Below the pieces are notes generated by a model. It made no database searches, was not told where the DNA came from, and was given only the letters and a program-made list of their open reading frames with translations. From NCBI RefSeq assembly GCF_010820665.1, contig NZ_JAAIKC010000001.1, positions 62,001 through 126,000 of the forward strand: 64,000 nucleotides of DNA, given 5' to 3'. A program made the translations under genes and the position numbers. Numbering within the stretch: position 1 is the stretch's first letter; every line of letters starts with the position of its first letter. Below, piece after piece: positions 1 through 8,478 of the stretch. The DNA is from Paenibacillus sp. SYP-B3998 (GTDB lineage: Bacteria; Bacillota; Bacilli; Paenibacillales; NBRC-103111).

Positions 1-279
1 CAATACGAAAGTAAAAGCGCCAGCTAACCCTAGCATGATTTTTAATTCTGGGTTTTCTTTTGTGATTCGGATGAGCGAGCGAAGTCCTAGAAAAAAGAAA
101 GGTAAGAAGGCAACCCACCAGAATATCGCCCATCCAATAGGGAGGAAACCTTCCATAATGTGCATAGCAAAGGCCGATTCAGGTTCATTTAGAAATAAAT
201 ACAGCGTAAATCCGAGCGCTACAAGCAAAAAGCTTGTAAGCTTAGTTGTTTTGGACTTCATTTCCATGTTCTTCTTCAT
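1..279 (-). CDS. cbiM: Cobalt ECF transporter substrate-binding protein CbiM (5' part; gene runs off the window)
   Basis: About 93 N-terminal codons are present. A signal-peptide-like stretch (KK-rich start, then FLLVALGFTLYLFL) ends in AFA, followed by MHIMEGFLP and GWAIFWW, the hallmark start of mature CbiM. The His after that Met is a known metal ligand in CbiM/NikM proteins. CbiM is the membrane substrate-specificity component of the energy-coupling-factor cobalt importer that feeds cobalamin synthesis. AGGAGG at 281-286 is only one base from the ATG at 279 and 13 from an ATG at 267, so the exact start is uncertain. The gene lies downstream of a cobalamin riboswitch and terminator, which independently supports the cobalt assignment. 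Confidence 0.88.
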   Translation of the reverse strand, partial: MKKNMEMKSKTTKLTSFLLVALGFTLYLFLNEPESAFAMHIMEGFLPIGWAIFWWVAFLPFFFLGLRSLIRITKENPELKIMLGLAGAFTFVL

Positions 280-299
280 TCCTCCTAATTATAGTTAAG

Positions 300-330
300 T
301 AAAAAAACCAATCCTGACGGATTGGTTTTG
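300..330 (-). terminator. Riboswitch expression-platform terminator before cbiM
   Basis: Read on the minus strand, AACCAATCC, loop GTCA and GGATTGGTT are followed by a run of T. This is a textbook intrinsic terminator between the cobalamin aptamer and the cbiM ribosome binding site. It indicates transcriptional attenuation when the riboswitch is occupied (inference from the layout). Confidence 0.85.
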
Positions 331-404
331 GGTACGTACGAATAGACGACAAAACATAGTAGTGTCGAGTCTCTTGACGTACACCGCTCCTCTCCGCGAA
401 GGCA

Positions 405-585
405 CTTGTGTGTATAAATGAAGGTAGGTCTCCTGGCTCTCGGATCGTTGTGTTCTTTCGCCTTCCCTGATAGTTGATCAAGTGACGTTTTGAAAGAAAC
501 TCCCCGAATACAGTGGCGGGACCGCTCGGGATTTTCACCCGATTCCCTGTTACCCCTTGCTGCTTGCAAGGGCACCTCATTTATT
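405..585 (-). promoter_or_regulatory. Cobalamin (adenosylcobalamin) riboswitch
   Basis: On the minus strand the B12 box AGCCAGGAGACCTACC lies at 423-438. The conserved core, with GGTAACAGGGAATC, GGTGAAAATCC and GCCACTGT, lies at about 505-555. Closing-stem halves AAATGAGG and CCTTCATTT flank the aptamer. The element sits upstream of cbiM and ends in an intrinsic terminator at 300-330, as expected for a B12-repressed cobalt uptake operon. Apparent ORFs across this stretch are not genes. Confidence 0.93.
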
Positions 586-603
586 GATATTTGCAATTAC
601 TTG

Positions 604-609
604 ATTATA
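604..609 (-). promoter_or_regulatory. Probable extended -10 for the riboswitch-cbiM transcript
   Basis: The minus strand reads TGCTATAAT, an extended -10 just upstream of the cobalamin aptamer. The -35 region would overlap the terminator hairpin at 614-650 and is not a good match, so the call rests on the extended -10 and its position. Confidence 0.5.
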
Positions 610-613
610 GCAC

Positions 614-650
614 AAAAAAAGTAGATTTGATGAGAGAAATCTACTTTTTT
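614..650 (-). terminator. Intrinsic terminator (second in tandem after tRNA-Arg)
   Basis: The perfect 8-bp stem GTAGATTT/AAATCTAC is followed on the minus strand by seven T. It lies between the tRNA gene and the cbiM promoter and probably isolates the two transcripts. The hairpin is also flanked by T on the other strand. Confidence 0.75.
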
Positions 651-670
651 ACTATTATATGAATGAACAC

Positions 671-702
671 AAAAAAGACCGCGATTTCTCGCGATCTTTT
701 TA
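671..702 (-). terminator. Intrinsic terminator of tRNA-Arg
   Basis: On the minus strand GATCGCGA, loop GAAA and TCGCGGTC are followed by TTTTTT. The stem pairs fully with one U-G wobble. It starts about 12 bases after the tRNA 3' end. Confidence 0.85.
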
Positions 703-714
703 ATCAAACCTAAA

Positions 715-788
715 CGTCCCAGGAGGGATTCGAACCCCCGACCGTACGCTTAGAAGGCGTATGCTCTATCCTGCTGAGCTACTGGGAC
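715..788 (-). tRNA. tRNA-Arg (anticodon UCU)
   Basis: The cloverleaf reads on the minus strand. The acceptor arms are GTCCCAG and CTGGGAC. The D arm is GCTC/GAGC. The anticodon stem is TACGC/GCGTA around the loop CTTCTAA, giving anticodon TCT, which decodes AGA. The T arm carries GGTTCGAATCC. The discriminator base is G and the CCA tail is not encoded. The gene is followed by a strong terminator, and its promoter must lie in the 150-base gap before the ysoA-like gene. Confidence 0.95.
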
Positions 789-942
789 ACGGACTTGTTT
801 CACTTGCGGATAACCATCCGTGTAGCGAAGCAAGAGTTATATTATCATATCGATTTGATTGAAGTCAACCCCTTCTTCAAAATTATTTTGCAATCGAGTA
901 CGCAATCAAGTAAACTGTCACCAGCGAGACCAAGTGCTTGAG

Positions 943-1860
943 GTGATTATCATAACGGAACCATCTATCAACAATCTAGTTCTGTTTCCCAAAACAGAGC
1001 AATTTTATGAAGAAGAAATTACTCGATTTCTACAACATGAACAGTATAACGATGCGCTGCAACTGCTCACGTTTTTACTGCGATTCCCCAATGCCGATCA
1101 GCAAAAGACGGACCAGTGGGAGGCGCTGCTTCACTGGCTCCAGACGATGCATCCGGAAACTTTGTTTCCAGCAACGAGCGTAATGGAAGAGGAGCAGGAG
1201 GAAGAAGAGGAATTGCTGCGTCAGTATATCCAGGAGAAAACGACAGACGACAGCGCCTATATTGAGAAGACGTTGAATATGCTCCGGGAGGGCTCGCTAG
1301 AACAACAGGTTGCTGCGCTAGAGCAATTAGCTTTTGTGGAGCTTTCGGAAGTAAGCCAGGCTGTTAAACGTTGGATTACAGAAAAGGGAAGACATCCCCA
1401 TGTTCAGTTCAAGGCGCTACAAACCTTGAAAAAGATGGGAGAGCAAGGCTTCATCGAACTGCCTAAAAATGGAGGTTTAGTCTTAGTAGAAATCGAAGAG
1501 ACGCCTCTTATCCCGGAAGATTTTCCAATGCAAATTAGGGATATGATTCGCAGAGTCGGAGAAATTAGTGAAACAGAACAACCTGATTTTGTTTATTTTG
1601 CTAGCCAAACATGGCATGAATTTCTATCATACGCGTACGGAACTTCGATTTACTCTGACTTACTGAGGATGGAAGAAGGGGCTGTTGATGTCTGGGCTTC
1701 CGCTTTGCACGTAACCCTTCAGGAGAAATTGTTTGGGATGGCGAATCGGGAGGAGCTTCTGGATGCCTATGGGATTGTCGATTCCATGAAACTCCAATGG
1801 AAACGAGCTCATCTGACGTTGCAGACGTTCATGAATCAAATGAATCCCAACCCTTCATAA
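943..1860 (+). CDS. YsoA-like repeat protein upstream of tig
   Basis: About 305 residues, soluble, acidic and mostly helical. An EEEQEEEEE tract lies about 90 residues in, and regularly spaced helices resemble TPR/HEAT repeats. It sits directly upstream of tig, the position held by the TPR protein YsoA in B. subtilis, so orthology is inferred from synteny and length rather than strong motifs. The open frame extends upstream to a TTG at 859, but that would run back into the tRNA promoter region. GTG at 934 and 943 lack a good ribosome binding site. A fine GAGGTGAT at 940-947 precedes only ATC (949) and ATA (952), so the true start is unresolved. Confidence 0.6.
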   Translation: MIIITEPSINNLVLFPKTEQFYEEEITRFLQHEQYNDALQLLTFLLRFPNADQQKTDQWEALLHWLQTMHPETLFPATSVMEEEQEEEEELLRQYIQEKTTDDSAYIEKTLNMLREGSLEQQVAALEQLAFVELSEVSQAVKRWITEKGRHPHVQFKALQTLKKMGEQGFIELPKNGGLVLVEIEETPLIPEDFPMQIRDMIRRVGEISETEQPDFVYFASQTWHEFLSYAYGTSIYSDLLRMEEGAVDVWASALHVTLQEKLFGMANREELLDAYGIVDSMKLQWKRAHLTLQTFMNQMNPNPS

Positions 1861-1879
1861 GGGGGAGAAAGTATCTGCC

Positions 1880-1907
1880 TTGAAATGAAAATGTTATATG
1901 GTATAAT
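1880..1907 (+). promoter_or_regulatory. Sigma-A promoter of tig
   Basis: TTGAAA at 1880-1885 and TATAAT at 1902-1907 are separated by 16 bases. They lie in the gap between the ysoA-like gene and tig. Confidence 0.7.
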
Positions 1908-2007
1908 AGAATGGTTATAATGGTCGGTAGAGGTATTTTTACATACGCTCCACTCGCCAGAACGTGAAAATAATGTCATGGAACATTTTTGGAGGGGAAG
2001 GCATAAA

Positions 2008-3309
2008 ATGAAAGCAAGTTGGGAAAAAATAGAGAAGAACGTAGGCGTTCTTGAAATTGAAGTAGGCGCAGAGCGCGTCGCAGATGCATTGGATAAGGCA
2101 TTCAAAAAAGTATCCGCGAAAGTGAACGTTCCAGGTTTCCGTAAAGGGAAAGTACCTCGTTCTATCTTTGAAGCTAAATTTGGTATTGAAAGCCTGTACC
2201 AAGATGCATTGGATATCATCTTGCCAGAAGTTTACGTACAAGCTATTGAAAAAACGGGGATTGAGCCAGTTGATCGCCCAGAAGTTGACGTTGAGCAATT
2301 CGGTAAAGGTCAAGTTCTGAAATTCAAAGCAAAAGTAACCGTGAAACCGGAAGTAACGCTTGGCGACTACAAAGGCATCGAAGTTCAAGCTGTAGACGCG
2401 AACGTAACAGACGAAGAAGTGAACGAAGAATTGACTCGTTTGCAACAACGCCATGCTGAGTTGGTTGTCATTGAAGAAGGACAAGCAGCAAACGGAGACG
2501 TCGTTGTTCTTGATTTCGAAGGATTCGTTGACGGTGAAGCGTTCCAAGGCGGTAAAGCGGAGAAGTATTCCCTTGAGCTTGGTTCTAACAGCTTCATTCC
2601 AGGTTTCGAAGAGCAACTAGTTGGACTTGCAAAAGGTGAAGAGAAGGAAGTTGAAGTTACCTTCCCTGAAAACTATCACTCCGAGGACCTTAAAGGCAAA
2701 GTAGCTGTGTTTAAAGTGCTTATTCACGACATCAAACGCAAAAACTTGCCAGCTCTCGATGATGAGTTTGCAAAAGATATAAGTGAGTTCGATACCCTTG
2801 AAGAGTACAAAGAAGAAGCCAAAAAACGTCTTCAAGAGCGTAAAGAAAAAGACGGCGAAGCTGCTGTTGAAACAGCTGTTGTCGAAAAAGCTGCAGCTAA
2901 CGCTGAAGTTGAAATTCCAGCAGCGATGGTGGAAGCTGAGCTTGATGTGATGGTGAAAGAATTTGAGAGACGTCTTCGTTCCCAAGGAATGACACTCGAA
3001 ATCTACTTCCAGTTCTCGGGTCAAGATGAAAGCGTACTGAAAGATCAAATGAGAGAAGATGCTGAGAAGCGTGTTCGCAACAACCTTGTTCTTGAAGCTA
3101 TCGCAGCAGCTGAGAAAATCACAGTTTCCGATGAAGAAGTAAACGTGGAACTCGAAAAATATGCACAATCTTACCAAAAATCCGCAGCTGAACTTCGCGA
3201 GTTGTTTGCTTCCAATGGCAGCCTTGAAGGTTTGACTAACGATCTTGTAGTAAGAAAAACCGTTGACTTCTTGCTCGAAAATAGCAAGCATGTTTCCGCA
3301 GCAGTGTAA
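2008..3309 (+). CDS. tig: Trigger factor, ribosome-associated chaperone and peptidyl-prolyl isomerase
   Basis: 433 residues, the usual length. The N-terminal ribosome-binding domain contains the signature [10 protein letters not shown] near residue 45. A central FKBP-like PPIase domain (about 150-245) contains [11 protein letters not shown] and [12 protein letters not shown]. The rest is the helical substrate-cradling C-terminal domain. Trigger factor binds ribosomal protein uL23 at the exit tunnel and shields nascent chains. The ATG at 2008 is chosen because GGAGGGGAAGG lies just upstream; an in-frame ATG at 1978 has no such site. Its own promoter lies at 1880-1907, and it precedes clpP-clpX, a common chaperone/protease grouping. 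Confidence 0.97.
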   Translation: MKASWEKIEKNVGVLEIEVGAERVADALDKAFKKVSAKVNVPGFRKGKVPRSIFEAKFGIESLYQDALDIILPEVYVQAIEKTGIEPVDRPEVDVEQFGKGQVLKFKAKVTVKPEVTLGDYKGIEVQAVDANVTDEEVNEELTRLQQRHAELVVIEEGQAANGDVVVLDFEGFVDGEAFQGGKAEKYSLELGSNSFIPGFEEQLVGLAKGEEKEVEVTFPENYHSEDLKGKVAVFKVLIHDIKRKNLPALDDEFAKDISEFDTLEEYKEEAKKRLQERKEKDGEAAVETAVVEKAAANAEVEIPAAMVEAELDVMVKEFERRLRSQGMTLEIYFQFSGQDESVLKDQMREDAEKRVRNNLVLEAIAAAEKITVSDEEVNVELEKYAQSYQKSAAELRELFASNGSLEGLTNDLVVRKTVDFLLENSKHVSAAV

Positions 3310-3314
3310 ATAAG

Positions 3315-3358
3315 GTAAGTAGAGGCACGTACGGAATGCTGGCGTGCCTTTACTTTAC
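3315..3358 (+). terminator. Probable terminator after tig
   Basis: A long stem, GTAAGTAGAGGCACG pairing with CGTGCCTTTACTTTAC, starts 6 bases after the tig stop. The trailing T tract is weak, so it may be a leaky terminator or a 3'-end stabiliser. Confidence 0.55.
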
Positions 3359-3553
3359 CCACTTTTATGCCAAATTTGTCTCGCTTACATAAGAAATATC
3401 GCTATACATAGGCTTGCCTTGAAAAAATGACTTTGCTACCCAAACGTGTTAAACTGTTAGTTAGATGGGAAAGGAGCTTATTGAGTTTCCTGTTTCTATC
3501 ATAGATCCCGCATAGGGTGAAACATGGCTATTGCCGTAAAAGGAGTTGGTACA

Positions 3554-4144
3554 ATGAGTCTTATTCCTATGGTTGTTGAACAAGAGGCTCGTGGGGAGCG
3601 TTCATACGATATCTACTCGCGCCTGCTCAAGGACCGCATTATCTTCATCGGGAGCGCCATCGATGACGATGTGGCTAATTTGGTCATTGCCCAGCTGCTC
3701 TTTTTATCCGCTCAGGATCCTGAGAAGGATATCCACTTATATATCAATTCCCCAGGTGGATCTGTAACAGCGGGGATGGGTATCTTTGATACCATGCAGT
3801 TTATTAAACCGGACGTTTCTACGATTTGCGTAGGAATGGCTGCAAGCATGGGTTCTTTGTTGTTAACAGCAGGAGCCAAAGGTAAGCGATACGCGCTGCC
3901 GAATGCAGAAGTAATGATTCACCAACCGCTCGGAGGCGTTAGAGGTCAAGCGACTGATATCAAGATCCACGCGGATTGGATTATTAAAACGAAACAAAAA
4001 CTCAACCAGATTTATGTAGAGCGCACGGGTCAGCCGCTTGAAAAGATCGAAAGAGACACCGATCGCGATAACTTTATGAGCGCTGCTGAGGCGAAAGCGT
4101 ATGGGTTAATCGACGAGGTTATCACTCGAAACGACTTGAAATAA
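3554..4144 (+). CDS. clpP: ATP-dependent Clp protease proteolytic subunit
   Basis: 196 residues. The catalytic triad is visible: Ser98 in GMAASMGS, His about residue 122 in MIHQPLGG, and Asp in DTDRDN near 172. N-terminal processing loops and INSPGG are typical. ClpP forms a double heptameric ring and degrades substrates delivered by ClpX or ClpC. The start at 3554 is preferred because AAAAGGAG precedes it; an in-frame ATG ten codons earlier would add an atypical tail. The gene lies 12 bases upstream of clpX, so the two are probably co-transcribed. In B. subtilis clpP is elsewhere. No CtsR heptad repeat was seen upstream. Confidence 0.97.
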   Translation: MSLIPMVVEQEARGERSYDIYSRLLKDRIIFIGSAIDDDVANLVIAQLLFLSAQDPEKDIHLYINSPGGSVTAGMGIFDTMQFIKPDVSTICVGMAASMGSLLLTAGAKGKRYALPNAEVMIHQPLGGVRGQATDIKIHADWIIKTKQKLNQIYVERTGQPLEKIERDTDRDNFMSAAEAKAYGLIDEVITRNDLK

Positions 4145-4156
4145 AGGAGTGATCCC

Positions 4157-5425
4157 ATGTTTAAATTTAACGATGAAAAAGGCCAACTCAAATGTTCCTT
4201 TTGCGGGAAATCCCAAGACCAAGTACGTAAACTTGTAGCTGGTCCGGGAGTTTACATTTGTGATGAATGTATAGAGCTTTGCACGGAAATTGTAGAAGAA
4301 GAATTAGGTCATGAAGAAGAACTGGATCTAAAAGATGTTCCGAAGCCGAAAGAAATTCGGAATATTTTGGATCAGTATGTTATTGGTCAAGATCAAGCTA
4401 AGAAATCGCTAGCTGTAGCGGTTTATAACCATTATAAACGTATCAATTCACAGAATAAGCTTGAAGATGTAGAGCTTCAAAAAAGTAACATTGTTCTTCT
4501 CGGACCAACAGGAAGCGGTAAAACGCTGCTAGCGCAGACACTTGCCAAAATCCTAAACGTTCCGTTCGCAATCGCTGATGCGACTTCTTTAACGGAAGCT
4601 GGTTATGTTGGCGAAGACGTAGAGAACATTTTATTGAAGCTGATTCAAGCTGCTGATTACGATGTAGAGAAAGCCGAGCGCGGTATTATTTACATCGATG
4701 AAATCGATAAAGTAGCTCGTAAATCAGAAAACCCTTCGATTACGAGAGATGTTTCTGGTGAGGGCGTACAACAAGCTTTATTGAAAATTCTCGAGGGAAC
4801 GGTTGCTTCTGTACCTCCGCAGGGCGGACGCAAGCATCCACACCAAGAATTTATTCAAATCGATACTACGAATATTTTGTTTATTTGTGGCGGTGCTTTC
4901 GATGGCCTCGAGCAAATCATCAAACGTAGGATCGGCAAAAAAGTTATCGGTTTCAGCACTGACGGGTTGAAAGTGGATTTGAAACCAGGCGAATACCTTT
5001 CCATGGTGCTCCCGGAGGATTTACTGAAGTTTGGTTTGATCCCGGAATTCGTTGGTCGTCTACCGGTTATTTCGACGCTAGAGCCACTTGATGAGCCTGC
5101 ACTTGTTCGTATTCTCTCCGAGCCGAAGAATGCGCTCGTGAAACAATATCAGAAGATGCTGGAGATGGATAATGTCTCGCTCGAATTCGACGCAGAGGCA
5201 CTTGATGCCATTGCCAAAGAAGCGATTAAGCGCAATACTGGCGCGCGCGGTCTGAGAGCGATCATCGAAAGCATTATGCTCGATGTGATGTTTGAAGTCC
5301 CTTCAAGAACAGACGTCTCAACTTGCATGGTAACCAAAGAAACCGTGCAAAACAAAATAACGCCCGTTTTGACTACCAAAGAAGGCGTTCAGACGGCTGG
5401 AAAGAAGAAAGAAGAAAGTGCGTAA
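4157..5425 (+). CDS. clpX: ATP-dependent Clp protease ATP-binding subunit ClpX
   Basis: 422 residues. The N-terminal C4 zinc-binding domain has CSFC at about 13-16 and CDEC at about 35-38 and dimerises. The AAA+ module has Walker A GPTGSGKT at about 116-123, the GYVG pore loop, and Walker [10 protein letters not shown]. ClpX unfolds tagged proteins and threads them into ClpP. AAAGGAGTGATCCC precedes the ATG. Tight spacing to clpP implies a clpP-clpX operon and stoichiometric supply. Confidence 0.98.
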   Translation: MFKFNDEKGQLKCSFCGKSQDQVRKLVAGPGVYICDECIELCTEIVEEELGHEEELDLKDVPKPKEIRNILDQYVIGQDQAKKSLAVAVYNHYKRINSQNKLEDVELQKSNIVLLGPTGSGKTLLAQTLAKILNVPFAIADATSLTEAGYVGEDVENILLKLIQAADYDVEKAERGIIYIDEIDKVARKSENPSITRDVSGEGVQQALLKILEGTVASVPPQGGRKHPHQEFIQIDTTNILFICGGAFDGLEQIIKRRIGKKVIGFSTDGLKVDLKPGEYLSMVLPEDLLKFGLIPEFVGRLPVISTLEPLDEPALVRILSEPKNALVKQYQKMLEMDNVSLEFDAEALDAIAKEAIKRNTGARGLRAIIESIMLDVMFEVPSRTDVSTCMVTKETVQNKITPVLTTKEGVQTAGKKKEESA

Positions 5426-5520
5426 CCCATAATTTCACAAATACATTCACAGCCTCCAATCCGGTTTCCGTTAGGAAATTGGAGCGGAGGATGTTTGGTG
5501 TCATGGGGAGAGAAACCATA

Positions 5521-6618
5521 ATGTTCCATAGAAAAGAAACCCGCCCTGTACGTGTGGGCGATTTAATGATTGGCGGCAGCGACGAAGTCATCATTCAAAG
5601 CATGTGTACGACCAAAACGGCAGATGTGAAAGCAACTGTTGCCGAAATTCTCCGTTTGGAGGAGGCCGGCTGCCAAATTGTCCGTGTAACTGTTAACAAT
5701 AAAGAAGCTGCGGAAGCAATAAAGGAAATAAAAAAACAGATTCATATTCCACTTGTTGCCGATATTCATTTCGATCATCGCTTGGCACTTGCTGCCATTG
5801 AGAACGGAATTGATAAAGTTCGTATCAACCCGGGGAATATTGGCCGCCGCGAAAAGGTGGAAGCGGTTGTTAAAGCATGTAAGGAACGCGGCATTCCAAT
5901 TCGGATTGGCGTCAATGCAGGATCGCTAGAGAATCATCTTCTTGAGAAATATGGCTACCCTACACCAGATGCAATGGTGGAAAGTGCTTTGTTCCATATT
6001 AACATTCTTGAAGAACTTGATTTCCATGATATCATTGTTTCACTGAAAGCATCAGATGTGCCAATGGCTATCGCGGCGTATGCCAAAGCGGCCAAAGCAT
6101 TCAACTACCCATTGCACCTTGGCATTACAGAGGCTGGGACGCTGTTTACAGGCGCTGTGAAGAGTGCCGCGGGCATTGGTGCACTGCTCAATATGGGCAT
6201 TGGCAACACGCTGCGCATCTCGCTTAGTGCAGATCCAGTCGAAGAGGTTAAAGTGGCTCGCGAGCTGCTCAAAACGTTTGGGTTGATTACGAATGCAGCA
6301 ACGCTTGTCTCTTGTCCGACCTGTGGCCGCTTGGATATTGATTTGTTTTCCATCGCCAACGAAGTTGAGGCGTACATCTCGAAGATCAAGGTTCCGATTA
6401 AGGTATCTGTTCTCGGCTGTGCGGTAAACGGCCCCGGCGAAGCGCGCGAAGCGGATATTGGCATCGCGGGAGCTCGTGGAGAGGGCATGCTTTTCCGTTA
6501 TGGGGAAATGATTCGTAAAGTTCCTGAAGCGGAACTGCTTGCTGAGCTTAAGAAAGAAATTGATATCATTGTTGAATCTTATGAGAAGACGGGAGTAATT
6601 CCTGGTCGTAAACATTAA
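5521..6618 (+). CDS. ispG: 4-hydroxy-3-methylbut-2-en-1-yl diphosphate synthase (flavodoxin) IspG
   Basis: About 365 residues. This enzyme converts methylerythritol cyclodiphosphate to HMBPP in the MEP isoprenoid pathway using a [4Fe-4S] cluster. A TIM barrel ([22 protein letters not shown]) is followed by the cluster domain with Cys265 and Cys268 (SCPTCGR), Cys300 ([10 protein letters not shown]) and a nearby Glu ligand. The start at 5521 has GGGGAGAG eight bases upstream; an ATG at 5503 is possible. A terminator at 6622-6657 ends the gene. It is an insertion relative to the B. subtilis clpX-lonB order. Confidence 0.96.
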   Translation: MFHRKETRPVRVGDLMIGGSDEVIIQSMCTTKTADVKATVAEILRLEEAGCQIVRVTVNNKEAAEAIKEIKKQIHIPLVADIHFDHRLALAAIENGIDKVRINPGNIGRREKVEAVVKACKERGIPIRIGVNAGSLENHLLEKYGYPTPDAMVESALFHINILEELDFHDIIVSLKASDVPMAIAAYAKAAKAFNYPLHLGITEAGTLFTGAVKSAAGIGALLNMGIGNTLRISLSADPVEEVKVARELLKTFGLITNAATLVSCPTCGRLDIDLFSIANEVEAYISKIKVPIKVSVLGCAVNGPGEAREADIGIAGARGEGMLFRYGEMIRKVPEAELLAELKKEIDIIVESYEKTGVIPGRKH

Positions 6619-6621
6619 ATG

Positions 6622-6657
6622 AAAAGCCCATGAGGAGAAATCCTTATGGGCTTTTTT
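6622..6657 (+). terminator. Intrinsic terminator after ispG
   Basis: AAAAGCCCAT with AGGA pairs with TCCT and ATGGGCTTTTTT around a GAAA loop, four bases after the ispG stop. The long stem and six T make this strong. Confidence 0.9.
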
Positions 6658-6774
6658 GCTGTATCAACCTAATCATGCATATTCCTCGAGCAAGCGAAGC
6701 ATAATGAGTAAATCTGGAAGGCACTGCTCGCAAAGCAAGTTTTTTTGCAGGTTAAAACTCAAAGGAGAATGAAT

Positions 6775-7605
6775 ATGGTCATGAAAAAATTAGTGCCTTT
6801 ACGGCAGGTTATTCTACCTGTTATGGTGAGCGCTTTGCTGCTAATCCTTCCCTTTCAGGTGGGGGCTTCTGACGAGCCTATGCCATCGACTCAACCGCCT
6901 AACGGTCCTACCAAGCAGGTAGCCATCGTCATTGATGATTTTGGTAACAATATGGAGGGGACAGCCGAGATGTTGAGCTTACCCATTCCACTCACTGTTG
7001 CTGTAATGCCCTTTTTACCCTCAACCAAGCAAGATGCCCAACTAGCTCACGAGAAAGGGCATGAGGTTATTTTGCATCTCCCAATGGAGCCTGTGCGCGG
7101 TAAAAAGAGCTGGTTGGGGCCAGGGGCGATTACAACTGATCTTTCCAATGATGAAATTCGTAAACGAGTGCTTGCAGCTATTGAGGATGTTCCCTATGCG
7201 ATAGGTATTAATAATCATATGGGCTCCAAGGCCACAGCAGACGAAAGAGTCATGAAAATTGTGGTGGAGATATGCAAAGAAAAAGGCTTGATCCTTCTGG
7301 ACAGTAAAACTTCTTCCAAAAGTTTAGTTGGGAAAATAGCAGGACAGATGGGAGTCCCCTACTCAGAGAATCAGCTATTTTTCGATGACCTCTATACGTA
7401 CAGTCACATAAGCAAGCAAATGGTTAAATTTAAAAAGCTGATCCTTCAAAAAGAAACCAGTATTGCTATTGGCCACGTAGGCCCTCCAGGGAAAAAAACA
7501 GCGCAAGTGATCAAAGAAGCTATTCCTTCTATTCAGAAGGAAGCTACATTCGTTTCAATTTCTAAAACGATGAAAACTCCAACCGTTAAGAAGGATGAAT
7601 CATAG
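6775..7605 (+). CDS. Secreted divergent polysaccharide deacetylase (YibQ/DUF610 family)
   Basis: About 276 residues. It has a signal peptide or N-terminal anchor (hydrophobic stretch about residues 12-30, then QVGAS). The divergent polysaccharide deacetylase domain shows AIVIDDFGNN, VAVMPFLP, HLPMEPVRGK, INNHMGSKAT and LDSKTSSKS, the motif order of PF04748. These proteins share the NodB fold; their substrate is not established, but a cell-wall glycan is likely. AAAGGAG at 6761-6767 points to the ATG at 6775 with 7-base spacing. The 3' end overlaps the convergent amidase gene by 20 bases, so both stops lie inside the other gene. Confidence 0.85.
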   Translation: MVMKKLVPLRQVILPVMVSALLLILPFQVGASDEPMPSTQPPNGPTKQVAIVIDDFGNNMEGTAEMLSLPIPLTVAVMPFLPSTKQDAQLAHEKGHEVILHLPMEPVRGKKSWLGPGAITTDLSNDEIRKRVLAAIEDVPYAIGINNHMGSKATADERVMKIVVEICKEKGLILLDSKTSSKSLVGKIAGQMGVPYSENQLFFDDLYTYSHISKQMVKFKKLILQKETSIAIGHVGPPGKKTAQVIKEAIPSIQKEATFVSISKTMKTPTVKKDES

Positions 7606-8260
7606 CAAAATATTGCTGCACAGCGGTACTGATCGCTTCCGCCAGCTTCGTTTGATGGTGGGAGTTATTCAGTAGTCTGCGATCTGTTTTGTTAGTGATG
7701 AATCCCAACTCAATAATAACAGATGGGCTCTTTGTATGTTTGAGTACGTAGTATTTTTTTCCGTATATAGGCAGCTCATTAGTGCCATATAAATGATTTA
7801 ATGATTCCTGTAAAAGATGAGCCAGTAGAATGCTGTCAGATTGATTTTGGTAAAATACAAGCGGCCCGCGACGATCAGGTTTGCCTGCATTAATATGCAT
7901 GCTGAGCATCAGCTTGGGCTTAAGCGTGTTGGCAATTCCTGATCGCTGGGCAAGATCTTTACGGTGTCTTCCACCAGAAGACCATGAATTATCGTCACTT
8001 AGCGCATAATCCTTGTTGCGATTCATAACGACGCGGTAGCCTTTCTTTTTTAATAACTTAAATGTCTTTTGCGAGATGGCTAGATTCATGGCTTTCTCTT
8101 CATATTTTCCAAATATTGCTCCGCTATCGATACCGCCATGTCCTACATCAAGGAGCACATCGGCATCAGGAAGATAAGGGTCACTCCTATGCGCCTTAGC
8201 ATCTGTACTCATGAAACAAAGGCAAAGGGAAAGTAGAAGGATAGCTAAACAGTGTTTCAA
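7586..8260 (-). CDS. Secreted N-acetylmuramoyl-L-alanine amidase (Amidase_3)
   Basis: 224 residues from the chosen TTG start. The signal peptide (KHCLAILLLSLCLCF, cleaving near DAKA) is followed by a zinc amidase of the AmiC/CwlB type: DVGHGG with the first His, a Glu in YEEKAMN, SMHINAG with the second His, and the catalytic Glu in VIIELGFITN. It cleaves the amide bond between MurNAc and L-Ala in peptidoglycan. AAAGGATGTGA nine bases upstream and the signal peptide favour the TTG at 8260 over an ATG at 8326. It lacks SLH, SPOR or other wall-binding domains. Gene ends overlap with the upstream deacetylase. Confidence 0.88.
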   Translation of the reverse strand: MKHCLAILLLSLCLCFMSTDAKAHRSDPYLPDADVLLDVGHGGIDSGAIFGKYEEKAMNLAISQKTFKLLKKKGYRVVMNRNKDYALSDDNSWSSGGRHRKDLAQRSGIANTLKPKLMLSMHINAGKPDRRGPLVFYQNQSDSILLAHLLQESLNHLYGTNELPIYGKKYYVLKHTKSPSVIIELGFITNKTDRRLLNNSHHQTKLAEAISTAVQQYFAMIHPS

Positions 8261-8404
8261 AAGGTCACATCCTTTTTGCAGCCATATGTACCTATATCTT
8301 TCTTCCGAAGATGTACTATCATGCATCCAGCAAAAGTTTGCAGCGATTGGATTAACCTTCTTTTACACGGGAATAATGGAAAGTAGTGTGTGTAGACGAG
8401 GCCG

Positions 8405-8420
8405 ATTTTCTGAGGAAAAT
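8405..8420 (+). repeat. Upstream hairpin of the lonB leader (H1)
   Basis: ATTTTC, loop TGAG, GAAAAT forms a perfect 6-bp stem 21 bases before the second hairpin of the lonB leader. It resembles a shorter copy of the AGTTTTCC hairpin described at 8442-8461. Confidence 0.55.
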
Positions 8421-8441
8421 AAAGTCTGAAAGAACAACGAC

Positions 8442-8461
8442 AGTTTTCCAGAAGGGAAACT
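8442..8461 (+). promoter_or_regulatory. Recurrent 5'-UTR hairpin abutting the lonB Shine-Dalgarno
   Basis: AGTTTTCC, loop AGAA, GGGAAACT forms an 8-bp stem, followed by CTTAGGAGG and the lonB ATG at 8479. The same hairpin-plus-SD arrangement occurs before the genes at 48127, 54839, 61666 and 63699 (minus). Function unknown; position suggests control of translation initiation or mRNA stability. Confidence 0.7.
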
Positions 8462-8478
8462 CTTAGGAGGTATGAAAG

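Noticed and set aside
242-596. Two overlapping minus-strand ORFs of about 100 codons
   Set aside because: They lie across the cobalamin riboswitch; conserved B12 box and core explain the sequence, and no SD precedes them.
1939-3291. Long antisense ORFs opposite tig
   Set aside because: Mirror frames of a codon-biased gene; compositions are Phe/Cys/Ser-rich nonsense and no start signals are present.
3360-3553. CtsR or CIRCE operator upstream of clpP
   Set aside because: No tandem GGTCAAA heptads and no CIRCE inverted repeat were found in the gap.
8211-8429. Plus-strand 72-codon ORF before lonB
   Set aside because: Runs through the amidase signal peptide and both lonB leader hairpins; no SD.
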